From the NCBI RefSeq assembly GCF_000524195.1, contig NW_020170403.1, positions 826,870 through 890,869 of the forward strand: a stretch of 64,000 nt of DNA, given 5' to 3'. This DNA comes from Echinococcus granulosus (taxonomy: Eukaryota > Platyhelminthes > Cestoda > Cyclophyllidea > Taeniidae). The notes beneath the pieces are model-generated. The model was not told the DNA's origin and ran no database searches. It was given only the letters and a program-made list of their open reading frames with translations. Positions 11,527 through 23,500 of the stretch are shown here, piece by piece (positions within the stretch are counted from its first letter, which is position 1; each line of letters starts with the position of its first letter). The position numbers were made by a program, and so were the translations under genes.

Positions 11527-14500
11527 GTACAGTGGTGCTACCATTGATTCGATGCGATCTTAGTACCCTTCCAGCAAGAACACAAAGTTACTCGTTTCCG
11601 TTTCCGAAATCGAGATAAAATCCGCTACTATGCTATCCGTTTGAGCCGCAATTTTAATGCAATCGCTTCCAAATCCCGCGATGAACAGCGAAAACTAATT
11701 ATCGGTTATGTCAAAAGGTTACCCATTCTCACTTCATTCAACGTACGAATTATAGGCTCTTCAGTGGCGATTCGGAGGGTCGCAATCCTCTATTGAAGCA
11801 ACGCAACCTACCCGAGTCCTTCTTTGAGCCGGAATCAGGAGATGAATCCGGTGACATGCCCGAGGACCTAAAGTTAATGGTTAACCACGTTCGAATGCTC
11901 TCCTACCTCGGTCGTGATGTTGTCCAAGCCCTGTCCAGTGTCATTAGTACCATTGATTTGCGCCCCAAAAGTCATCTTTTTCGTGACGGAGATCCTGAGG
12001 ATAAGATATACGTTGTCAAAAGTGGTCGTTTGGACCTAAAAGTCACTGACACGGTATGAGAAGCTTCTTTGCTTTGTCCTTTTTATTTTTACCTTTATCG
12101 GCACCTTGAACAAGTTTGTGTGCCTCTTTAGGATGGTTCCTCGACAGTGATCCACGAGGTTACAGCGGGAGGGAATCCCTATAGCCTTCTAGCGATTGTG
12201 GACGCGATGAACAACAACAAACCGAGGTACCACAACATTGAAGCGGTGGCTGTGATACGCAGTAAGGTTGTCTGTCTAGCGATTTCGGATCTGATCAAAG
12301 TTTGTCGGGACTATCCACCAGCAAACCTTCGACTCGCACAGATGACCATCATTCGTCTTCATCGCGTCACATTCGCAGCTCTGCACAATTTTTTTGGTCT
12401 GGACAAGGAGCTCTTCTCTCAGGTGCAACATCTTGGATTCCCTATTTCTCTAATGAACATGTCCCTTACTTTTACTCATTATTCTTTTAGGAACGGCAAA
12501 CATTCCTCAAAGACTCAGCTGTTGAGTCGTTTCTAAAGCGTCTTGATGAAAGGAGCAAAAATGCATCAAACAGCGACTGTAGGTGCTACTGTTCTTTTTT
12601 CTGTATCATGATTTTACATGCTTTCGACACTTTTTTGCTTGGTTACATATTTCCTCAACTGCCTTATGTCGGAGTATTTTTTTTCACCTGGTGTCGTATC
12701 AATAAACATTATGGTACCACCACCCTGTTTCACTGCGTTTTTTTTGGGCCATGGATATTTGGGTAATCCTGAAAGAACAATTTTTTCATTATCCAGTAAA
12801 CCATAATTTTGACGCCAAAGAGTAACTATATCACACATTTAATTTGCTTCCGTTTCTGCAAAAATGCTCTCTGCTGTTTTGTCTCTGTGGGGTTACCTGG
12901 TGCCTAGTCCTACCAGCATATGCTATAGTTCTAACTGAATATCTGATAACATTAGCTTTTGAAGATTGCACATTTAGATAATTCAACATTATTTTTATGA
13001 ATACTTTTTCTCTCAAAAGACCGCATTGGGCTGTAATGTTGTATCGGTGGAAAGTATATTTAACTTTTTAACCTCTCCTGATGTATTTATAATCCTGAAT
13101 AGTTCCCTATCCCTAAATGTGTATTCTATATTATACACCAAAATTTTAGGTTGTCTCTATTTCACCTTTAATGATTAATTTTACTTTTTAACTCTGCTGT
13201 CTATTTTTAAAAACTTAGTTTCACTGCGAGGCTAACTTGATATCAAGTACTTTTCTAGTTTCCTGATGCCACTGAATCCATTCCAAGCTTAATAGTTGGG
13301 GATTTTGCGTACTTGATTTTTCGGTTATCTATAATGGCTAACCTTATGCCTAAACTATGCACATGCTTTTTGCATTTACATCATTGAGTAGGCCGATTTT
13401 GATCCAGCTACCGGTTTTTTTATTTGATGGGGCACCCTTCAGTAATCTAATACGCGGGTAGGAAAGTAGCTTTACTACTAACTGGAGTACTGGAAAATAC
13501 CTTTCTTCCACCGCAGCCCGTGCACACAAACGATGCAAGTCCAAGACGGCCAGGTTAATGCCCGAGGGCTCGGTCACAGCCAACCATTTGGTCCCAACTC
13601 GGAAGTCAATAGCGAAACATCCTTCCACCGCTGCGAAAACTGCAGAGACAGGACCAGCAGTGATAGTTCAAGGAACCGGAAGTCTTGATGAGGTGGGGCC
13701 TCTCGTCTCCACCTCGTCTGTTTCCAAGCTTCTTGAACTCGGTGAGGTGGCGGACAACGCGTCGAATTGCGCCGCACCCTCTACCCCCGCAACTGCCGCC
13801 AAAGAGCAGGTGGAATTAATATATGCGGCACAGGAGGACCTTGCACGCCTCTTTGGCATTTCTGAGGGCGCCACGGCCTTTGGAAAGAACATGATCAGCG
13901 TAGTAGAAGTCAATCCCGGCGAGCTGATCTCTAAGGAGACGGAACCTCAACTGGCACTCTACTACATACTCTCGGGAGGATTTGTGATCACGCAGCTCTC
14001 CACTGTCGCTGGACCGGCACGTTGATTTTTTTTGTAGCAATGATTTTGAAATTTGCTTAATCGGATTGGTTTGGGAGAATTTCGGGAACATGTGAGGGAC
14101 TAAGATGTTGCTGGTAAGAATGCTTCATCTGCCAAATTATGTACAGTTCGTAAAGTTCCTTATTGATCTGCGTTTAGGCTTTACTGCGACATTTTGATAG
14201 GTGCCATGTCCTTTTATCGGTCTGGTTCTAACTGAGTTCTGGGCTTTTGTTTATGGGTTAGCCTTGTCTTTGTTACTTTTGGGCTGTTCTTTAGACCTTA
14301 CTTAGATGCTTTACGATCTGATAGTTCGAAAATCCACGCGATTCGGTTGATTTTTGTTTTTACGATTCGCCATTGATGATTTGTATGACACTGAGAGGGG
14401 TTTCTGCAGTTGAATGCTTTTCGTACCTTTTCATGAATTTCTCCCCTACTTGGCAGTTGTCGACCTTGGGATTATCCCCAAGGCCTAGGGTACCCCAGAA

Positions 14501-17500
14501 TCCCATTATTTCCACTTTGGTGCGACTTAAATATAGGTTCCGCAGCCATTTCACATTAAACTACAAGGATTATTAGTTTAGTAGACGAAGCTAGTTACCT
14601 CACACGCGGCGATTAACTACCCCTCTTTTCTCCACCTTTACCAACCATAACCAAGTTTTCTGAAAGCGTGCATAATTGTGCAGTTCAATAAGTTGGATCT
14701 TAATGCAGTGTTATCCCAAAGATTCAATGATATTTTTGTGCTTTATTTTAACCTTTAGAAGGTAACGGAAGCTTTTTCCCCTATCAACCGATTGTCGGTT
14801 CGACTTTGGAATAGCCTCAGGTTTGCAGTGGATTTCATTCTTCGGTAGCTTTTTTGTTATTCAAATCTGATTATTAATGTGACGGCATTTTGAAAATGTT
14901 CGAGCCTGTTTTGTAGGATCAGCAGTAGTTAAACCAATTTACTAGTTGAATAGGCTGAATTAGACAGCTTAGTTACTTGGATTTATGCGCAGGTCTCGTC
15001 ATATAGGAAGGAGGACCCAGAATTCAAATCTTTAGAGAAGGGGTTAGTTCAAATTGCTTGGTCCTTTAAAAGGTGGTAGGAGTGAAATTAGAGGCCAAAA
15101 ACAGGCAGACTCTTAAAATCTTAAGCACTCATAACTTTTCCTGGATTCAAGTTTCAATCCAACTGGTCTACTTGACAAATCAGAATATTGAAGTGGGAAT
15201 CGCGTAATTGAAAGGGTTTGACTAGGAATTCAAAAGTCGAATTGAAAATTAGAAGAGTCGAGGCCCAGTAAGAAGCGTGGTTCGTAAACCTACGGTAAAC
15301 AGCTCCACTGCCATTGACAAACATCCCTGCATATTTGAATAGTCGAACTTTCTTGTGATCGAATCGAAATGTCAGGAAGTCCCTATTTCTTTTTCTATTA
15401 TTTCTTTTAGGGAGTGACGAAATCGGTGCCAGTGCTGCGCTGTACGCCCGGCGAATTGATTGGTTTGATGTGCGTGATCACGGGGGAGGCGAACAACTGC
15501 AGCGCACAGGCCTCCGTTGCTTCACGGGTGGCGGTGCTATCTCGGGACGACTTCTTCCGGCTGGTGCGTTCTTATCCACAGGTCCTTATCAATGCTGCAA
15601 ATCTCGTGAGTCTGCGACTGTCACGTCTCCTTCGACTGGCCGATTTCGCAGTTGAGTGGCATGGAGTAGATGCGGGCAAGGCACTCTATAAGTAAGCGTT
15701 TTCCTGTCTTTCCTGTATCTCGGTTGTTTGGGGTGGGCAATCTTGATTGGCTGGTCATCTCACCTGGCTTGAAAGATATCCTGTGTTTCTCTTCTATTCT
15801 CATAGTTCATTGCTTTGAGGTGAAAGCTCTTAGGTATTTAACTATGAAACAGTCATTGCGCTTTGCAAGCATTGGACACTCCTCGTCGCTCTTTCCCCTC
15901 ACTGGTCGTATGTTTGCAAAGGACTGCTTGAGTGGTTGGGTAATTCGTGTTCATCAACCTTCCCTCTCATTTCCTTTCAAGACAAGGCGACAGCTCGAAC
16001 TACGTTTATGTTGTGCTAAATGGCCGTTTTCGAGAGGTTCACACGAATTCCGATGGCAGTCGCAATGTGATTACTGAATCTGGTCGTGGTGCTTTTCTGG
16101 GCTATGTGGAGGTCACTAGCGCTAAACCTCGCATGAACACAGTTCTTGCCATCCGGTAAGTTATCCTCTTTTTTTAGTCAAAAGGGATTCTCCTTGTCTT
16201 TAACCAAGTCGATCTGAATAGTTGCGCTTGACTCCGTTTTATACTGAAATCCTCTGATTGGGCCTCCCTCATGGCTTTGATTTTATAACCACCAAATTCT
16301 GAATTCTCGCATTTTGTTTTAGGCCTACTGGGTATTTTTTAGGGACTCCCATTATCCTTTTTTAATGAAAGTCTGACAGATTTCATGTAACCCAAACAGG
16401 TACGCGTAGATGTCGATGCTTTTCGTACTGAATCCTCTCTAAGAAATGAGCCTGTCCACTTCGTTATTAGGAATTCAGTGTCTAGATCAGGCAGTCTTTG
16501 AAGTCAGTTAGATTGTCAAATATCCATATGCATTTATTTTACAGCGACTCAGAGGTAGTAAAGGTGCCCTCCATCCTGCTAAACTGGTTGAAGCGCCTTA
16601 CTCCGCATCCTGTGAGTCGATTCATCCAACTCCTCTCCGACCGACTGATGCAACCTACTGTCTACGGTATCTTGGAGGGAGGTCAAACCTCCTCCTTCGG
16701 TCCCTTCGTAGCTGGATCGTACACCGAAGGTGCTAGCGGCGGTGTTCCGCAACAGTCACATCTCAACGCCGCCGGCAGTGGAGGTGCCATGACGAATCTG
16801 CGCGCCATTGCGATTCTAGCTACTTCACCGGATATCAACACAGAGGCCTTCACGCTTGAGTTGCAACACGCAATGTCAGTCTTCGGCTCATCGGTTCGAC
16901 TCACCTCCGGTATGTATACTTCCTTTCCTGACCTCTGGTCGTTGCTTGTTCGGCTCATAGAAATGTCTTAATGCCATGCTTAAGCATCCATCCCTCTATC
17001 CCCCTTTTCGAACCCCGATCCATGCTTCGTCAAAATCATTACTTATGTGGAGGGGCCTCAACTTCACCTGTGATTTGTTTGATGACTAACGATTTCACAG
17101 TCAGATGTGATGCCTCACTCCACGTACTGTATGCGTTGTAGAGTGGGTGTGTTTTGCCGCTTTTTTGCGAGCTTGTATGCCTCTTCTCTTTTACCATTTT
17201 TGGATGCGTTACCGGCGTTGTTCTACGCCTAATTATCTGGAAAACTCTGTACTTTTGGCACCACAAAAACAGCAAGTGATGCCGACATTTCTCTGAGCCG
17301 TTCTCTTTCCAGATATCCCCCCCCCACTCTTGATGCTGTCAACTCATTGTATTCAAGAATTAAAGGACAACATGGAAGCACTTTTTTACAAATGGTTGCA
17401 CTTCTGTTTTTTTATTCGGATTCATTTGATTACACGTTCATGTGTTTCTCAGATGACCAGTTCGTGTGGTTGTCGGTATGCCTCGCTGCAGTGACATGTT

Positions 17501-20500
17501 GCAAATTGTGGGGACTTTCAAAACGCACGTGAATGTTTACAGCCAGTACATTATAAAATGTAAATGTGGGGCCACTCCATCAGTCGATGTGGTGATGAAT
17601 CACTCGAAGATAGAGGCGCTTCGCGTTCACCACTATCCTCTATCTTAATATGAATGGAGGATTACGCATCGCTAATGGTTGAAAAAAACTCAAGATTAGG
17701 GTTTAACTTGCCTTTAAGTCATGTTTAACTTCTTGGGTGATGGAACCGTTGGTTTACACCCATCTTAATTGGAGAGGCAAAGTCGTAATAGCCGCTTCAG
17801 AGCCAATGAATGTCACACGCTGTCCATTACCCGATGGTAGAAAATGGTCTTCAAAAACTTTTACTTACAGATATATTGATTTAGTAACTCTTTTTCATAT
17901 TCTCTCACGCTTCCTCATTGAAAAGTGTAGTACTAAAATTCAACAACTTTTCGATTTATGCGCTCTATTAGCATCAAAAACATTGTTGAAATCTATCCTT
18001 CAGATAGTAAGTGAGAATCCTTTTCACTTTTTGCCTTTCAATCTTTGCTGGGGGATAGACTGGAATTCTTGATGTCGCATTTGGAAGCAAATAATCACTA
18101 GCTTTCTTTGCAAAATCGCAAAGATGATCCTGAGTTGCTGATCCTTTGTTTTGGGTTCTTTTGCAAGTCCTAATTCAATAACCGTATGCTTTTTTGCGCT
18201 AGATAACAACTTTGTGAGGAAATTAGCTGAAACTCAAAATCTTTATTTTCCTTCCTGCTGACTAGTCCTCGAGGTCTTTTATCCATTTAACATTTTCTTT
18301 GATCAGTGTTGCAAGTGAAATCCGTCACAATTCATTGATGTCTTCATTTGCTTATCATTTATTCTTCACTTTCTTGCGACTGAAGAGTCGCATTGTACAT
18401 GCCCAAATCAATGCTTGAATTGTTCATACCAAGTTCAAATTTACTGTAATCCACTCCTAAGTTAGCCAAGTAAGGAATAAGTCTATGTTAATCCATCCTC
18501 TCGAACAACTGCTGTAGGCACATGCTTTAACATACTTTTTTCCTCTTCCCTCCTCTCCCACAGACATAGTGAAAAAGCGCCTCGGCGAGAATGCCTTAGA
18601 ATCCATCAATGACTACCGCCTCTGCTCATGGCTCAGTCACCAAGAGGATGTCCATCGAATGGTCTTCTACATCGCTGACAGTCATTGCAGTCCCTCTGCA
18701 TGGACCCGGCGTTGCCTGCGACAAGCCGACTGCGTTGTCCTCCTCGCTCTTGCCTCTGCTGATGATCCCACGAAGCTCTCGCCCATTGAACAGGCGATGA
18801 GTTGCCTCACCACCAAGGTGACAAAGATCCTTGTTCTCCTCTATCCCCTAGAGACCGAGTACCCGCCTGCGAAACGCACCGCGGCTTGGCTTAATACCCG
18901 ACCCTGGGTTACACAACACTACCACATCCGTTGTCCTCCCCGTGTGCTCAATCCCACAGTGAAGGACCTCATTGCATTTTACAGTCAAGTTTTCCTTTTG
19001 GAAGAGCCGAATCAACACTCAGATATGTCACGACTAGCGAGATATCTCACTGGACAGGCAGTGGGACTGGTGCTTGGTGGGGGAGGAGCTAAAGGCGCTG
19101 CCCATGTGGGAGTCATTCGTGTGCTCCAGGTGGGTTGGCTCACTTTTATCTTATTAATTATCCCAGACCTATTTTGCGCATAATTAATATCTTAATGACT
19201 TCCGATGGTAAAGACGGTGTTGTACGGAAGGAAGCTTACAGATTTCCTGTCACCAGTGTATCTGTCGTAATAAGTCACCCAATTCCCTGGCGTAACTGTG
19301 ATGCCTGAGGTAACCTCATAGATAATCATCGCAGAGACGACTGAATTAGGAGGGTCTATCCATTGCGTCATATTGGCGAATTAAGTTTTGCTTAAGGCTT
19401 AATGATAATCTACAGCGGGTGCGTTTTTTTGCATCACTCGCTTTTCGTAGCTTAAAAGCGGAGCCTTTTCTAAAGACTCATTTTCTCGGATCTGCTTTTC
19501 GATTTACTTCATTTCCTTGGACTGCCATTTTAGTGCTGCGAAACTGTCAGTTTGAATCATTTGATCAGTTTATTACATGGGAAGGTATCAGGTCCTTGGA
19601 TTCTACTACTAAACGTATTATTCTACATGTGTTGTAAACGAAACTTTTAAGAACAGTTTTGACTCGTTCCACCCGGATCGCATCACATTTTTGACTAGGA
19701 TACAGAATTTGGAATTGATACGTGTATTTAATAACTCCTTAAATACGGGTCTCCAAAGATTTGGTCATCCGCAACATATGTTTTCCTTTTATGACATAAG
19801 TCTCATTAATGCCTCCCATTCTTCTAAATGGCACCAGTGATTAGCCTGGGGTACCTCAGGCGGTATTGCAATACATGCGATTTTGGAATTAGCTTTTTAC
19901 AAGCATGCAAACAGGGTGAGACCAACTAGCACGGGTAATAAAAGCTGAGCTCTATGTTGCCGCCCTAAGAGCCGAACCGCAGAAGACTGAATGTATGCGT
20001 CATTACATACATTGAGGAAACTACTGCCCTTCTATACTTTGTCAACAGTTCTAGAAGTTTCTTGACTCCTTCGATTGATCGTAAATTTTAAAGGCTTTTT
20101 CAATCGAATCTGTGGATGGATGATTGCGTGGGTAAGTGAGAGAGTTGATTTTGTGGTGTGAGCACATTTTTCGGTGTGATTTATAGCCAACTGCGCATTC
20201 TGAGCGTGCCTGATAGATGATCCGTCATTAAGTTTACCATTTAATGTGTCTTCCCACTCACGTAAAGATGGATAGCGATAAGAGGGTAAGAGTACAACAG
20301 AAGCTGGTGCAACATTTTCCTGCCTGTCTATTGCTGCTGTTTAGTATGATTGCAGTAATGCTGGTAATTAAGTTCTTATTTTCGGTCCTCGTGTCGGCGG
20401 CTTATGGGTAGCTCCTGACCTCGGTTTCTGTTTGATTTCCTGTGCAAAGTGAATAAAATCCCCTCAGATTCATTCTCATGAAGTCGTTTTTTGACTCTTC

Positions 20501-23500
20501 TGTCAACATGCCTGGCTTTTTAGGCATTATATCCACAGTCATCTCGATGATGATAAATACTGGAGCTACACTAATTCCCCTGTTATTCAATTCGGTTTGT
20601 TTTTGAGGGGAGGGTAGTTTTATTGTTGCTTTCAAATCTCTCAAGTCAACTTGAAATCCACAATATTGTAATTAATATCCCTATCATTGTTTATTTCGCC
20701 TCCATTTTAGCAGGAATCCTATTTACCCAATTGCGTTGTTTTCTTTTCCTTATACCCTCTCGCTTTGGGGAAAAATGTGTTCTCTTTGGGATTTTCTTCC
20801 ATTTATTTTTTTAAATTTCAGCTCCGTGATAACGCTACCCAGTCTATTCTAGTTATTAGAAAACGTCGTAGTGTTTTGATCTTGATGCTGATGATGCGGA
20901 TGCTGAGAGATTTGAAATCGCTAATGGAACCATTTCAGCTAGTTTCTTTGTGGAAGGGATGCCTCACACCGCTAAGGCTTTTTTTCCACTTCACCTTACA
21001 GGAGGCAGGAATCCCAATCGACATGGTCGGTGGGACAAGTATTGGGGCGCTGATAGGCGCGATGTGGTCCGAGGAGACACGAGTGGCGCAGCTATCCCAA
21101 CGCTCGCGCGACTTTGCTCGTGTCTTCAAGTCCATTTGGCCCAAACTGCGGGACATCACGTATCCCACTGTTTCTCTCTTTTCTGGTGAGTGAAAGCACG
21201 CCGGATCGGTGTCTGTCTCCCCGGGTCGCCATTTGACCGGTTTTCCCTCTCTTAGGCTACGAGTTCAATTCTCACATAGAGTCCATCTTCAAGGATCGCC
21301 AAATTGAGGATTTGTGGGTGCCTTACTTCTGTGTTACTACGGATATCAGTAACTGTAAGATGCGAGTCCATACAAGCGGTAAGTCTCCCCTACATTTCGC
21401 TTCTTTTGGTATGGCTCTTTATAGACGGAGTTTTGGTAGCTAAATTCATGATTTCAAATTTTAGAGTTTGAAATGGGAGGAGAGGGGAGGAGGAAGAGGA
21501 GAGTAAGGAGAGGGGGAAGGCGAGGGAACTTTAAATTAACCTAATTTTGTCAAATCATGGGCTACCGTCCAGTCATTTTTGGGTCAAGATTTAGCATCAC
21601 TCCAATAAGTTTTCTGTCCAGAACCAATCACTTCTCCCTTCTCTTCCCTCTTTCATGTTTTCCTCATTCGCTTCCACATTAGAATTTCATATTGGAAGAC
21701 AGCTAGCCACCTCTACGAAGGCAAGAGGGCCGCTGAAGTCAAAATGGACTTTTAGCTGCATTTATTTTTCCACACGATTCTCTGCCCTACTTATGCACTT
21801 GTTCCTACGTCTAACCAATATCTGGAAAATTTCGGCATAGAATGATTTGTCAGCAGTGTTGAAATATTCTGTCTTAGTATCGGCTTGCGTCAAATTTCCC
21901 AAATGGCGAATACACGTGAATGGCTATGATGGATTTACCCTTCTCACAGCGGGCTTCATCCCTTGTGGAGCATCTTTAAGCAACAGATCGGCTATTCACG
22001 TGTTAGCGTTCCACGCGCTAAATTGAATGATGGTCCAAGAACCATCGAAATTCGGAGTTGTCACCGTCTTGACTACTAATTGTTGAGCGTCCCATCGTCA
22101 TCTTTTGTTTGAGTGGACATCCTCGGATTTTGCGCTTTCGCCACATCCTGCTCATGTGCGCACTTGAGTAAAAGTGCCAGAATTGACTCTCTACATGTTC
22201 AAGTGGGACAGGTTTGACACTCTCTACTGCGTGAATTACTATCACAGTGGCATCGTTTTTACACCTGTAAAAATAAAAGTTCCAGTTTTGCTTAAACACA
22301 CATCGGTGACTACTTTTGAGTTTTCTCTCACACTGTGAGGTCATGGGCTCAGAATAACCCGGTTTTTAATGTGTGCATGCATTGGTTCCAACGGCGAAAA
22401 AGGCTGGCTGTGGCGATATGTGCGCTCGAGCATGACCTACCCTCTGCTCTTGCCGCCTCTCTGCGACCCCTCTGATGGCCACTACCTCATCGACGGCGTC
22501 TTCGTCAATATCCTTCCAGGTAGCCCCCTGTCCTCACTCATCCCCATTCTGATTCCCCCTCTCCTCTCCTTCCCCTCCCCTCCCTTCCTCCTGGGTGGGG
22601 TTGAGATGCATTCACTGGTCAAACAAGTAGGAGAAAGGGTTATTGGGCCACACGCCATTCCTTTTCTGCTGTCGCAGCTTGCATGCTGCTGTCTCTCAAT
22701 CTGAGCATTTTTCGTTTTTCCCCTCCCCTTTGATTCGCTTCATACCTGCTGCCACATCGATCTATCCATCCATGCATCCGCAAATGCAATCAGGCTCACT
22801 ATGGCGCTACGTGCGAGCCAGTATGTCTCTGTCGGGCTACATGCCGCCGCTGTGTGATCCGGTGGATGGCAGCTACCTCCTTGATGGAGGCTACGTCAAC
22901 AATGTGCCCGGTGAGTTATTGCTGTTCCTCCCGTGCTCTTTTCATTCATTCATCTCCTCCCTCTCTGCAATTCGTGCATGCTTCTTTCTCGCTTTCTGTT
23001 CGTTTGATACCACACTCAACTGCACTAACTTATTCCTGCATTTACTTGGTGTGTTTCACGGAGTTTTCGCCAACTTTCCTTTTCTCTTACGTTCACGTTT
23101 GTGGTGTGCTTTTACCGGACTCTCGTGCTAGGTGGTCTGCTTGGACGAAGTAGGTTTTGTTTCGCCTAGTCAATTGTCTGCCTAATCAACACACATTTTT
23201 GAAACGTACCCAGTTTTTGCAGGAAACGGTGTTTTTCTCTAAACTTGCGTCAGTTTCGGTGCGCAGGAGTTGCAATTTGGCAGTGGAAGTTCCCAAAATA
23301 TTTTATCGCATTTGATTGGCATTTTCTGTTCTGCTGGATTCTCACTGAAAAATTAGCTTAATTGGAGAGACAGTGTAACAATGTTGTTTTTCTAAATATT
23401 TTAATGGGTTCGTTATTCATAGGGTATCCTCTTTCCTGTTGTCAACTGAGAATGTAAACGAGAAAATTTCCTACGTGACAGATCGCAGTCTTTGTCGACT

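Noticed and set aside
22643..23153. Two long plus-strand frames running over exon 14b
   Set aside because: They read through exon borders into pyrimidine-rich intron DNA; only 22,794-22,910 in one frame is coding.
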